From: Hemileia vastatrix
Lineage: Eukaryota > Basidiomycota > Pucciniomycetes > Pucciniales > Zaghouaniaceae
Direction of reading: 5' to 3'
Assembly (NCBI GenBank): GCA_030280995.1
Contig: JASXTE010000002.1
Span: forward strand, 8,510,183 to 8,574,182
Length of the DNA stretch: 64,000 bases
How positions within the stretch are numbered: the first letter of the stretch is position 1; every line of letters starts with the position of its first letter. The position numbers and the translations under genes are program-made. The notes under the pieces are model-generated. The model worked only from the letters and a program-made list of their open reading frames with translations, was not told where the DNA came from and did no database searches. This document shows, one piece after another, positions 12,889 to 24,300 of this stretch.

Positions 12889-12901
12889 GGGGGTGAGGGA
12901 G
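12889..12901 (+). other. polypurine tract of copy 2
   Basis: GGGGGTGAGGGAG lies directly before the 3' LTR TGTCAGCC and after a T-run, as expected for the plus-strand primer of an LTR element. Confidence 0.85.
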
Positions 12902-14077
12902 TGTCAGCCTAAATATCCTTAGGATTGAGTATTTCTTATGCTTAAAATAAGATAACCTTAAGTAAATTAAGCTTATATCTTAAAAATAAGGTTAAAATAA
13001 TAATATATATTATTTTATTATATATATATATAATTATTATTCTATTATATAACTTATAATAGTTTAAATAGCTTATCCATGGCCTAATATTATTTATTAA
13101 GGTGTTAATGGAGTAATAATATACTTATCTTAAGTGATATGAAGTAATTATTGACATACATAAGCTTATATGTATACATAAATCTCATATTCAGTAAAAT
13201 ATGCAGTATATTATGTATATTTAGGTATATAAGTGGGTTTTAGCCCCTTAATAGCCTATAACCTTTGTTTTTCTGCTTATTTTAGGTCATATGGACGAAA
13301 TCAGTGGACTCACAACGCCTACAGAAGCACAGACACCTATATCAGGCACATACACCCAGTTTGGACAACTAAAATTACTTCCTTGGATGGTTATTCATGG
13401 ATTTATGGGTTGGAAGGATATTTCTGGGTTAATGTGGATGCTTAGGGATGTTATTGGGGGCTTGGAGATTTTATTTGTTTCTTTATATGCTTTTGGTTTC
13501 ATTAAATCTCTTTTTGATTGTTTATTTTACCTGTTTCTTTATGGTATCCGCTTTTATCTGGGTTTTCTATTTATGGTATGGATCTGTGTTATTATTAATA
13601 GTGATGGAGGGTCCTTACTGGAGGTCTGGGTGTTGAAACTGCTTGAAGTGGACGCCATGGGGAGGTGATGGGCCTTCACAGTGCTGTAATTGCTGGGGAT
13701 AGCAGTGACATCATCTGGATTGAAGGTCTGTGCACTCCAGTGGATTTGGGTATAAGTAAGAAGGGATTTTGATGGTTATTTATCATCATTCAATTACTAC
13801 AACTCCAATAAACACTACCATACAATTATTAACATTTAGAAATATATTATAAAGCCATTTTAAATTGATATTATCTTTATATAGGCTATAACTATATTTT
13901 ATTCATCTATTTTCCACCACTAGCACGCATTTAAATCCAAGTATTGTGAGTTTTATTTGAGTATAACTATTTTATTAGTCTTCCCCTGAGGTTTAATAAC
14001 TAAATCATTTATCAAAAAGTAGTAGGACCATAAATAAACACTATTATATCATACTTATATACTAGACTATACTGACA
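12902..14077 (+). repeat. 3' LTR of copy 2
   Basis: 1176 bp, TGTCAGCC...ACTGACA. It differs from the 5' LTR by scattered substitutions, so the insertion is not recent. Unlike the 5' LTR, it keeps an uninterrupted 125-codon ORF at 13291-13668. Confidence 0.95.
13291..13668 (+). CDS. ORF inside the LTR, predicted membrane protein, unproven
   Basis: The ATG at 13291 follows TTTTTCTGCTTATTTTAG, a good 3' splice-site look-alike. The 125-residue product begins MDEISGLTTPTEAQTPISG and has a strongly hydrophobic, Phe/Leu-rich middle (about residues 55-100) that could span a membrane once or twice. Base composition is less AT-rich than the rest of the LTR. The same segment is split by frameshifts in the 5' LTR of copy 2 and in both LTRs of copy 3, so if it ever was a gene, only this LTR keeps it whole. 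It may also be fortuitous. Confidence 0.3.
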   Translation: MDEISGLTTPTEAQTPISGTYTQFGQLKLLPWMVIHGFMGWKDISGLMWMLRDVIGGLEILFVSLYAFGFIKSLFDCLFYLFLYGIRFYLGFLFMVWICVIINSDGGSLLEVWVLKLLEVDAMGR

Positions 14078-14154
14078 GCTCCCATGTATATTCCATGTGT
14101 TTAACATAACTTATAAGTACTTTTTACTCAGTACTGGGGATATCCAGTCTGAAA
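14078..14154 (-). repeat. 5' LTR of element 1, outer end
   Basis: Outer 77 bases of the element 1 LTR, starting with the second copy of the GCTCC target duplication of copy 2. It matches in reverse complement the first bases of the solo LTR at 48617. The terminal TGTCAG is mutated to TTTCAG (read here as CTGAAA at 14149-14154). Confidence 0.8.
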
Positions 14155-14541
14155 ATAGCTGTGTTTTTTTAATGTTTAAGCTGTACTTTAATTATTTAAA
14201 TATTTCCAAAATCTATTTTCTAGATACCCAGTTACCTCCCGACAGTCAAAACTTGCTACTAGCATGGATGAAACTAACAAAAAACCAATAATTTATTCAT
14301 TTTTTTCAGTGACAAAAATGCAGTAAGTTCATTACACTAAATGGAGCTGACCAAGAAGTCAAGGGATGCTATGTACATCAAACCGCTTGGATGAAACACC
14401 AACAAGTAGAAAGCTCCTTTATTGAATCTTTCCAAAATCTCAATATTTTGAAATCCAAGAATATGGTTGATTTTCCCAAGGCTATAAGGTTTCAACTCCT
14501 AATGAAAATTTTAATATTATTAATGAAAAATCAATCTCACT
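14155..14541. other. intergenic or transposon relic, no gene
   Basis: AT-rich sequence between the element 1 LTR and the MITE at 14542. It may be the 5' flank of the decayed Tnp2 transposon downstream. No coding region recognised. Confidence 0.4.
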
Positions 14542-14802
14542 CACCACACAATATGGGGGGAAGACTTGCTAGAAAGTCCACAACCTTGGACCCAAACTCA
14601 CCAAAGATTGAACACACATTGAGCTATTGATAAAGGAACTATACAATCAGGGATGAACACCACTCAGAAGAACAGTTTTAGGTGGGTGTTAAAGTAGAGT
14701 TCAGTATGGGTTCAGTATGAGTTCAGTCTGAGTTCCATCTGAGTTCCATCTGAGTTCAGGTTATGGACTTGCTAGCAAGTCCACCCCCTATATTGCATAG
14801 TG
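14542..14802. mobile_element. CACTA-type MITE, copy i (261 bp)
   Basis: Ends CACCACACAATATGGGGGG / CCCCCTATATTGCATAGTG are inverted repeats starting CAC(C/T)A. It is flanked by a perfect 3-bp duplication ACT (14539-14541 and 14803-14805). A perfect 18-bp palindrome GGACTTGCTAGCAAGTCC lies at 14765-14782 just inside the right end; the left counterpart is mutated. The interior has a short tandem series of (T)GAGTTC(AG/CA)-type decamers. CACTA start, 3-bp duplication and subterminal repeats point to the CACTA superfamily. Confidence 0.85.
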
Positions 14803-14848
14803 ACTGTGTATGGTACCTTTAACTTTCAACTTATATTAACTGGCTGAT

Positions 14849-17400
14849 TTGTTCTTGTTTGTCTTAGGTCATATCCTTGGATTCATTGCCTGGCTAAGTC
14901 GTGTTTTTGGTGTCAGTAGAAAGAAGATGATTTATATTATTCAGTACATCTCCAACATTGTCAGAAAATGCTGCAATCTTCCACCTGAAGTTGACCTCAT
15001 ATCACAGATCCCAAAAGACATCTGTAAAGCTACCACCAGACAAAGAATAAATCCCAAAATACAAAAATTTGTTTTCTGCCCAAAATTTCACTGCTTGTAC
15101 CATCCTGATATTTCCTCTGATAAGTGTGGCTAGCAATCTATACAAAAATCTGCTGTTTGCAATGAAAACCTCTTTCAAAAATAAAACCCACCTGACAAAT
15201 TGTTGCTTAATACTGAAAATGAGAATCTTCAAAGTTTACAAAAACCTAAAATGTGCTTTGTTCTTCAAATTTTTAGTGACTGGCTCAGCTGGCTTCTTGG
15301 CTTATCAAATGTGGAGAAAAAAATTGAAAAGTGAGCTAACCATTTGGCTGAAACAATGGATGGAAAAATACATGATTATCTTTAATCAAATGCATGCAAG
15401 GGGCTGTTGATTGATATGCCTGCTAAAAACAAGAACATTCTGGACCTCAACTTAGATTTTTCATTGTTTTTGGATTGGTAAAACCCCTACGGTAACAAAA
15501 TTTTGGGAGAAATAGTATCAATAGGTGTTTCTGCAATGTATTGTCTAAATCTACCACCATTAATGTGCCATAAGAGTCAATATACCTTTCTTGCAGATAT
15601 TATTCCAGCTTCTAATCAACCTGATATGGCAACCATCAGTAATGTTCTCCATTCTTTAGTAGATATGTTACTTGAAATAGATAAATGGATTAATATTAAA
15701 ATTCACCTGTTCCCAAATGGAAGAACTGTGTTAGCTAAATTGGCAGCTTTAATTGGAAACATTGTGGAAACACATAAAGTTGGCGGATTCTCATCTCATT
15801 CCTAATCAAAGCCCTGCTCATGGTGTCATATAGATAAATCCAATATTAAAAAAATAAGTGTCAGTGAAAAGAGAAATAGGGAAAATACTCTTTTTACTTC
15901 TCATTAGTGGAAAGATGCATGTACTTTTTCTGAACAGTCAAGATTAACTCGGGAAACTGGATTGAGATGGTCTGAACTTAGTTGACTCAGTTACTGGGAT
16001 CCTGTTAATTCAATTGTTCTGGGTATAGTTCACAAATGGTATGAAGGTGTACTCAGTCATCACTTTTGAGATTGTTGGAATTACAAACCTAGAAACAAAA
16101 TGTATCATAAAGGTGCATTAGATGGATCAGCTACTGAGTATGAATCAAGTGAGAGTGAAGCTAGTAGCTCAATTGGAATATTGAATGTAACTTACAATAA
16201 ATCACAACAGAAAAATATTCTTGAAGCAATTGGAGAAATTGTGGCAACTAATGGTATAGTCCCATTGCCTAAAGGGGTTGGAACAGCTAAAAATGGGAAG
16301 TTGAAAGCTTGTGAATGGATGACTCTATTTTCCATTGATCTACTGTTAGCCTGGCTTGATACAATACTAGATGGAATCAATTTTTTTGGTCAGTTACATG
16401 AAGAGCAATTACATATCCAAAAATTCTGTGCAATTTTTGAATGCACAAAAATAGTTAATTCAAAAGAGGTAACTGCTGATATGCCCAAACAATTTTCAGA
16501 TAGATATGCAGAATACATGAGTACATAAAAAATTCTATGGGAGGGACTATGCCATCTTCCTAATAATCACTATTCCTGGCACATTTCAGAACAATTTAGC
16601 TGATGGGGTCCTCTGGTAAGTATTTCAGAATTCCATGGTGAGTGATTGATTGAAATACTTCAAAAAAAAACAAGAAAAAATGTTAGTAATTATTTTTTTA
16701 ATTTAAAAAAAATATTTTCTGTTTTCAATTAATAGCTGAAATGTCAACAACAGTAATTAATCGATTTATTTAACTTCAAAGACTGATGGGGAAGATTTTT
16801 CTAAATGACATGGATGATCAATCAGGAAGCCATAAACCTATTGGGAAAAAAATAGCATTGACTGGTCAGCTCTACAATAATATACTGGATTATTATAGAA
16901 GTTAAGAACCTAACCATTGCCATTATTCTGAATTCCCGCACCCTGAAGGATCAAAAATTCTAAATCAGTGGGGGATGGAGCTTAAAGGCCTTAAATTAGA
17001 TAATGGCAGCTATATTTCAAAGAATAAAACAAATAACTATTGTGAATTTTTTGTTAATGTCAAACAAGAATTCGCAAAGGTAGTTAAAGTGGTAAAGGTA
17101 CTTGGTGAAGAAGAAAGGATAGTAGTTTGCATCAATGTCATGGATAAAGTGCATGAAAATAACAAAATTAGTGAAATATTCAAATTTTTAGGAGTGTATA
17201 AAAGGGCTTTCAAAGGGGCTGGTGATATTAAGGTTGTAAGTAAAAGAATAATAACTGGCCCAGTGGCCTATGGAACACTGGGTCAATATTTTTTGGGGGT
17301 TAAAAGATGCTCAATACTATTGAGACCATTACAAAAATTTATGTCCACTACTGCATATTTCATGGATAAAGACAATATAGAATTGGAAATAGATTTTTGA
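14849..17400 (+). pseudogene. Tnp2-type CACTA transposase, decayed
   Basis: Several plus-strand pieces in different frames line up, in order, with the Tnp2-like transposases of basidiomycete CACTA transposons. They are an N-terminal segment (14849-15133) with CCPK-like FCPKFHCLYHP and a final CG; a segment near 15440-15520 reading LDFSLFLDW.NPYGNK; MYCLNLPPLM...FLADIIPASNQP (15533-15620); the GFSSHS end at 15803; GKLKACEWMTLF (about 16296-16330); a LPNNH..WHI piece near 16550; and a C-terminal ORF 16975-17400. Stops and frameshifts separate the blocks, so no functional enzyme can be made. Family assignment is by remembered motifs. Confidence 0.7.
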
Positions 17401-17654
17401 GTTGTTATTTCATTAAATTTTACTTTCATTTGAATTTTTATTAGCTAATAAATTTGATAAATTGTTACAGTTATAAAATACAGAGTGATATTGAAGTGGT
17501 GTAGCGGTTTATAAGATGAAGACATATATATATTACTAGATTCAAATAAAACTAGGAGAGAGGATTTGTCAGTGGCAGAAAAAATTGGTGTTTTTAAGAT
17601 AAATTAGTGGACATGCTACATGTTTATGAAAATGGTGAGACTACTTTCCATAAA
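17401..17654. other. AT-rich spacer, no gene
   Basis: Between the Tnp2 relic and the 63-bp repeat block. No ORF or structure stands out. Confidence 0.4.
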
Positions 17655-18312
17655 AAATATACAGAACAGTGAGAACTACAAATTAGGATTTTCTGCACTT
17701 TCACGCTCCTGGAGTTCTCTGGCTCCTGAAAATAAGAATTAAAAATTAGGTTTTTCTACATTTTGACGCTCATGGGGTTTTCTGTTTCCTGAAACATTTT
17801 CTAGCCTAATTATATGTATTAAATTTTGAAACAATAACTATGTTTTTAGTTGCATTTAGCCTGTTGAGCTTCATGGGTGAGCCATTTTTTACCATTTTCC
17901 AATATCTCAAGCCGAAACACTACAGGTTAATGAAAATTGCAAGACTATTTTCCTTAAAAAATATGCAGAACTTTCAAATAAACTTAAAATAGTTGATAAT
18001 TATTTTCTACCGTGAGTGAGAACTACAAATTAGGATTTCCTACACTTTCATGCTCATGGGGTTCTCTGGCTCCTGAAAATGAGAATTACAAATTAGGATT
18101 TTCTACACTTTCACACTCATGGGGTTCTCTGGCTCCTGAGAATGAAAATTGAAAATTAGGATGTTCTACATTTTCACACTCATAGGGTTCTCTGGCTCCT
18201 GAAAAATTTTCTAGCCTAATTATATTAAATTTTAAAACAATAAATATGTTTTTAGTTGCTTTTAGCCTGTTTAGCTTCACAGACAAGCCATTTTTTACTA
18301 TTTTCCAATATC
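17655..18312. repeat. 63-bp repeats in two clusters within a larger direct duplication
   Basis: Five imperfect units of about 63 bp carry AAATTAGGAT(T)TTCTAC and GTTCTCTGGCTCCTGAAAA. Two are adjacent near 17660-17785 and three near 18019-18208. Each cluster is followed by the same roughly 105-bp tail (TTTTCTAGCCTAATTATAT...CCATTTTTTAC.ATTTTCCAATATCT), so the whole block is a tandem duplication with internal amplification. The minus-strand ORF over 18086-18286 is only the repeat read through (SFSGAREPHECE repeats) and probably not a gene. Confidence 0.8.
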
Positions 18313-19230
18313 TTGAGACCTTTTTTAACTGTCAATCTAAAATAATCTGTTTATTAGTATCTTCAAACTAGTTGCCCTGAAAAATTAAGATAGTAATTAT
18401 TATTTTAGTTATTCATTTGAAAATAAATAAATTATTGCATGGTTTATGTTTTTTAACTGCAAATGGTGAGCATATAATTTCCTTAAATTAAATTCAAATA
18501 TTGCAGATCAACTCAAAACATTCCATTGTATTATTATTATCATACTAGCACACTCATATTTCCTTGAAATTAGTACAAACTTCATTCCTTTTTTGAAATT
18601 TCTATTTACCCACTATTCCATCTAATTTTTTTTAGCTAAATCAGATAGGTTATTGAGCTATTTGTTTATACTGACCTTCTATATTTTCTTTGTTATTCAT
18701 TCAGAATGCTCTAAATTAGCCCCTGGTTTGTGTTTTTTCATATTTCTACATACATTTTCGTCATTGATTGTCTTATTCTCCTGCTATATATAAGCTTCAC
18801 ACTTCCACCTCAATTTATTTTCCATTTATAAGCTATCTGATATTAAATATATATATAATAATCCTTGAAAAAAATAGAAATTTGGCAAAAAATTTAAAAT
18901 TATTTTTGTAAAAGTTATTGCACATTATCATATATGGAGGAAATAAAATATCAGCAGTATATACTTCCTATTCATAACTCTACATATATTAACCACATTA
19001 TGATTGTCCTTCTTGATTTTCTCAATGTATATTCACAACTCACTTCACCCTTTTATTTTTGATAAATGACATTATACTCATTGAACACCATGCTACTCTA
19101 AAACAAATTTATCATGACTTAACATATCAATATACCAGATAGTGTTATATTTATCAATTTACCAATTAGACAAAAATCCACCATGTAAACCCATTTCAAA
19201 ACCATTTTCATCCTTGGGCTCTTTCTTTAT
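18313..19230. other. AT-rich intergenic stretch
   Basis: No coding, RNA or repeat feature could be supported. It forms the 3' flank of the minus-strand gene that ends at 19231. Confidence 0.4.
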
Positions 19231-19590
19231 TTATCTTGAATCCATCATTTCAGTATCTTGCATGTCATTTAGGGTAAAGTCATCCAATTGATTTTCATCA
19301 TTTTCTGAATCATCATCATTACTTTCCGACTCTTCACTCAAATCCACCTCTTCACTTACCTCTGAGCTACTATGAAGACTGACCCTTCCACCATAATTGC
19401 TTGGATTTTCATTATTTTCATCAATTTCTTCCTCAAAGTCATCTTCATTTACTTCTTCATGACCAAAATTGTAATCTTTTTTAGCAGGGTCCCAATATTT
19501 TTCAGTGAACTTCTTATCGTTTAGCTTTTCATCAGGATGTTATTTTCCTTGAATGGATTTGAGCAGATCAGGCAAAAATGCTACCTTGTT

Positions 19591-19851
19591 CACTACGCAA
19601 TATAGGGGGTGGACTTGCTAGCAAGTCCTCAACCTGAACTCAGATGGAACTCAGATGGAACTCAGACTGAACTCAGACTGAACCCATACTGAACTCTACT
19701 TGAACACCCACCTAAAACTGTTCTGCTGAGTGGTGTTCATCCCTGATTGTATGGTTCCTTTATCAATAGCTCAATGTGTGTTCAATCTATGGTGAGTTTG
19801 GGTCCAAGGTTGCGGACTTGCTAGCAAGTCTGCCCCCCATATTGTGTGGTG
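19591..19851. mobile_element. CACTA-type MITE, copy ii (261 bp), inside the gene
   Basis: Ends CACTACGCAATATAGGGGG / CCCCCCATATTGTGTGGTG, perfect 3-bp duplication GTT (19588-19590 and 19852-19854). The palindrome GGACTTGCTAGCAAGTCC is at 19611-19628; the right one has a single mismatch. It lies in the last exon of the minus-strand gene, and removing it with one GTT rejoins the reading frame on both sides. Confidence 0.9.
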
Positions 19852-20754
19852 GTTGATGTTGGCTAAATTTTCCTTCTGAGAAAGAAGTAAATTTTTATAC
19901 CATTCAGGGTCATAAAAGTCAATAGGCAATCCTTTTGAGGCTTTTGGAAATGCACTTTCTTTAAGATCTTTTACTTGAGTGCGTGTACAGCGTTTTTTGT
20001 GTTTTCATTCAATCTTTTCATTCTTCTTCATTTTGGAATCCTAACAGCAAAAGAAAATATTGGCAGCTTCAGAATGGTAAGGCAAGTATTTGACTAAATA
20101 GGTGTTTTTTTTTAGGATTATACTCATCATCACTATGAGCTTGAAGGCAGTCTATTAATTCTCTATAACAAAGAGGAAATTTATTATTAATTGCAAACTT
20201 GAATCATGCATCACGAAGCTGTATGATAAAAAAAAAGTAAGTATTATTATTTTTAGATTTTACGGAGAATACTTACCCTTTGCCAAGCCTTTTGTATAAC
20301 CTTTTTTTCCTCATCTTGATCATGCTTGCCTTTATTTTAAGACTCAGTCGCATAGCGCCTAGCCTTCTTGAAGTGAACATAATGATCATAAGCCTGTTGA
20401 AGAAGGCTGTAGCTGTCCATGTGGTCTTTCTTGATATTCATATATCTGTAAGTGTTTCTGATTAATTCTTGACAAAAGGTCATGAGTGCACTAATTCTGC
20501 AAGTCTTGTTATAGATTAAATCCCGCTATTCATCAAAGTTGGGAGCCCAACAATGGATGCCAAGTTTTGCCAGAGAAGAATGCATATACATCAATATAAA
20601 CTCAGATATATAAACCATACAATTGCCAATTTTCTTATTGAAAGCCTTCAAGTCTCTCAGGACTTCAAATTTTACTTTTTCAATCAGCTCAGCACATTTG
20701 TTGTTTGAAAGGGTATTTTTAATTTGATTGGTGGATGAAATTCAGTGACAGAAT

Positions 20755-21309
20755 TAAAGCAACTCTATCCTTTTGATAATAAGAAGAAGCAGATATTAAT
20801 ACAATGATCTTCTCATAAGGATGGTCTCTTGCCGCTGTTACCTAATAATAAAAATTAAATAATAATATTTAGCAAGAGAAAAGACCAGATAACAGCTAAA
20901 TACAAATTCCAGCTTTTTGATAATAAAAAGAAGCAGATATTAATACGATGATCTGCTCTTAAGGATGGTTTATTTCCACTGTTACCTAATTACAACAATT
21001 ATAAAACAATAAAATAAAATTTATAAGAAATAGTCAATGTTAACAAATAACTAAACCTGACATAATAATAAAAATTAAATAATAATATTGAGTGAGAGAA
21101 AAGACAGGCAAAGAGAAAGGACATAGCCCAGTATATAAGTTAGAATCTCGCTCAATATCAAAATAGATATGATTGAATAGTAATAGAAAAGAATGTCAAC
21201 AGAAGAAAGAAGAAGGAAACATTTTCTTAAAGATGTCACGTCAATCTCTACATGTATCAAATTAGACATATCAAGAACAAAAATAGAAAATAAATCACAC
21301 GTTCTTACA
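20755..21309 (-). repeat. copia 3' LTR
   Basis: 555 bp. It contains two copies of a roughly 75-bp unit with TTTTGATAATAA(A/G)AAGAAGCAGATATTAATAC; the 5' LTR has three. LTR length therefore varies by internal repeat number. The pol frame runs on through this LTR to a stop at 21075. Confidence 0.85.
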
Positions 21310-24300
21310 CCCCTCTTGCTATCAATCATATCTCCTAAGCCAATTTTCTTCACAAAAATTTTAAATTTCTCTTTACTAAGAGCCTTGGTGAAAATATCAG
21401 CTATCATGTCTGTTGAAGGTGTGTATTGAAGGTCAATTTTACCATTAGATAATTGTTCCTGTATCCAGTGAAAATGAATTTCAATATGTTTAGTACGAGC
21501 ATGATACATGGGATTTTTGTACAATGCAATACAACCTTGGTTATTGGAAAATAATTTTGAAGATGATTTTCAGTCAAAACCTAAATTGCTGAAGAGTGTT
21601 TTCATCCATATTGCTTCTTGAGCAGCATCAACTGTGGCTTTTGATTCAGCTTCAGTAGTACTGAGTGAGACTCTTGGTTGTTCTTTACATTGCCAACTGA
21701 TTGCAGTTCTATTGATGATGAAAACATAATCAGTGGTTGAACGCCGAGTAACCAGACATCCAGCCCAGTATGCATCAGCAAAGCTGTTGGTAAAGAATGA
21801 ATATAATGACCTTCATTAACAAAAGAAGTATCAGAGTGAAAAGATAAAGACAATTCTATTGTACCTTTGAGATAATGAAGCACCCTTTTGAATGATATCC
21901 AGTGTTTGATACCAGGAGCATTCAGGTGTTGAGCAAGTTGACTATTGATAAATGTGATGTCAGGTCGTGTTGCTTGTGTGATATAGTTCAATCTTCCAAC
22001 AGCTCTTTGATAATTGACATTCATTTGTGAGAATGCCTTGATTTCATCTTCAGTAGCTGGTACTAATTGAGTATTCATTTGCATCGGAGTAATTGAAGGT
22101 TTGTAATCCAAAATATCATAAGATGAAAGCAGATCTCTAATTTATTGATCTTGACATAAGGACAAGGTTCCATTAGCACAATTTCTTGTTACCCTCATGC
22201 CAAGTATAAACTTTGCATCTCCTAGATCCTCCATGTCGAATTTGGATTGAATTGCTTCATTAAACCAAGAAATATCTTTGCCAAATATTGACAAGTTGTC
22301 AACATGTACATGAACATAACATGGATGTGTTGAACTATCATGAATAAACAGGCAAGGGTCCACAGCTGAAGGATAAAAATTAAGTGAGTAAAATAATGTT
22401 ATTAATTCAGTGTACTAGCATCTGGAGGCTTGCTTCAGTCCATAAAGGGGGCATTTCAGCAGGAAGACCAGTTTCTTAAAGTTTGGTGGTTTATCCATAC
22501 CCAATGGGAAGTTCATAAATACTTCCTTGTCTGGTTTAACATATAAAAAGGCCCCTTTGACATCCATTTGTATGAAATCCCAATATTCTCTAGTGGCTAG
22601 ACTGATAAGCACGCGCAGAGTTGTTAGACAACCAGTAGGTGCAAAAGTTTCAAAATAATTGATTCCAGGCTTCTGAGAGCAACCTTGTGCGTAAAGTCGG
22701 GCTTTATATTTTTGAATGTTTCCATCCGCATCTCTTTTAATCTCGAAAACCCATACGGAACCAATAGTAGATGCATCAGGTGGTCGTTCAACAATTTCAT
22801 AGACACATTGATCTTTGATCATGTTCAATTCTTGATTTATTGCTTCATGCCATGAATCACCATCTTAACAATTGATTTCTTCAAAGTAAGTAAGAGGGTC
22901 TGACAAATTTAAGCTTGGAACATCATCATGAGTTGAATGTGAATTGATCAATTCTGTTGAGGATAGATAAGACTTGATTTCAATGGCTGAATTTAACTTT
23001 CTTGGAACTCTACGTCTACCAGCTTCAATTATGTTATTTGGATCAATTGATGAATTAATATCTTTTGGTGCTATATCGGGAGTCAACTGATAATCCCAAA
23101 ATCTATTTATATTCACAGGACCTTTTTAAACTGGCTCTTTGGTTTGATTATCACAAAGAGGTGAGACTGTTTTATTCTGATTCAAAATTTCAGGTGAAAA
23201 GGAAATAGTTTCATCCACAAAAATCTCTGAAAGTTGTGAGTTTGTTGTCAAATCTTGGAGAGGAAAAAATAATTCATCAAAAACAACATTGTGGGAGTAA
23301 ATAATTGCCCTATTATCAAGCTGAAGTAGACAATAAGAAGTCATGTCTTATGCATAACCAAGAAAGCAGCAACTGATGGATTTTGGATGAAATTTTCCAC
23401 CTCTCTTTGATTTATAAATCAATGCATATGCCACACAGCCAAAAACTTTAAGATGATCAATTTTTGGGTCTTTGCCAAATTGCGAATTGTAAGGGGTTTC
23501 AAAATTTATTGAAGATGGGGGCAATCGATTTTCCAGATAAACTGCTGTGTTGACGGCTTCTCCCCAAAATTCTATTGGCATTTTTGCATGAAAAAGGATT
23601 GCTTTTGCCATTTCAGTAGTTATCCTATTTCCATGTCCCGCAATGGGATTTTGTTGTGGTGTGTAAGGAGAGGTAGCAATAATCTTAAACCCATCTTTAA
23701 CACTCAGATCATTAAAATTTTTATTTATAAATTCACTACCGCCATCACACACAAAGTTTGCAATTTTATTATTTGAGATATTTTCAATTTGACTTTTAAA
23801 TTGCAAAAACGTTTTGAACATATCAGATTTATGAGATAAAAGAAAAACAAAGCAATATGATGTAAAAGAGTCTGTGATTTTGAAAATAATAAGATGCTCC
23901 TCCATAAGAGGGTGGGGAGATCTTTCCACTAAGATCACAGTGTAAGTACTCTAAAAATCGGGACCCTCTAGGTATGACACCAGTGAATGGACTATGGCAG
24001 TGTTTTGAATTTACACAGGGTTCACAAAAGTCAAGAATGCTGGTAAATGTAAAGCCAATTTTGGATTGAATCTTGTCTAAGTATTGTGAATTATGATGCC
24101 CTAATCTATAGTTCCAGAGAGTTTTTGAGCTTGACACAATGAGAGATTTTGAAGAGGGAACAAGTTGCTCACCAAAATCCGCATTGATAACTATAAGACC
24201 TTCATCCTCATCCCAATAGCCATCAAGTATGACTTTGTTAGACTTTGTGATGGTCATGTAACCATTGGCATCCACCTGTTGATGACATCGACAAGTAATG

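Larger units (their letters stand above)
5226..14077 (+). mobile_element. full-length Ty3/gypsy chromovirus, copy 2
   Basis: Complete LTR retrotransposon of 8852 bp with TGTCAGCC...TGACA LTRs (5226-6402 and 12902-14077) and a perfect 5-bp target duplication GCTCC at 5221-5225 and 14078-14082. A primer-binding site follows the 5' LTR and a purine tract precedes the 3' LTR. The internal coding region stays in one frame from 6912 to 12779, interrupted only by four stop codons (7031, 7533, 8472, 10137). Domain order is Gag, protease, RT, RNase H, integrase, chromodomain, as in chromoviruses. It is inserted in the LTR of element 1, in the opposite orientation. Confidence 0.95.
1..14154 (-). mobile_element. 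Ty3/gypsy element 1 (5' part, degenerate), split by copy 2
   Basis: Minus-strand chromovirus-like LTR retrotransposon entering from the left edge. On the minus strand the order is 5' LTR (14154 to 14078, then 5225 to 3808), primer-binding region, leader, two overlapping leader ORFs, gag, protease and the start of reverse transcriptase at base 1. The 3' half lies outside the window. The LTR is interrupted by gypsy copy 2 with a perfect GCTCC duplication, so element 1 is the older insertion. A related, uninterrupted solo LTR at 48617-50117 confirms the LTR ends and its length of about 1.5 kb. The coding region has several stops and at least one frameshift, so the copy is dead. Confidence 0.85.

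Noticed and set aside
21193..21429. Plus-strand ORF across the copia LTR border
   Set aside because: Antisense to the end of copia pol and its LTR; composition and position indicate a shadow.
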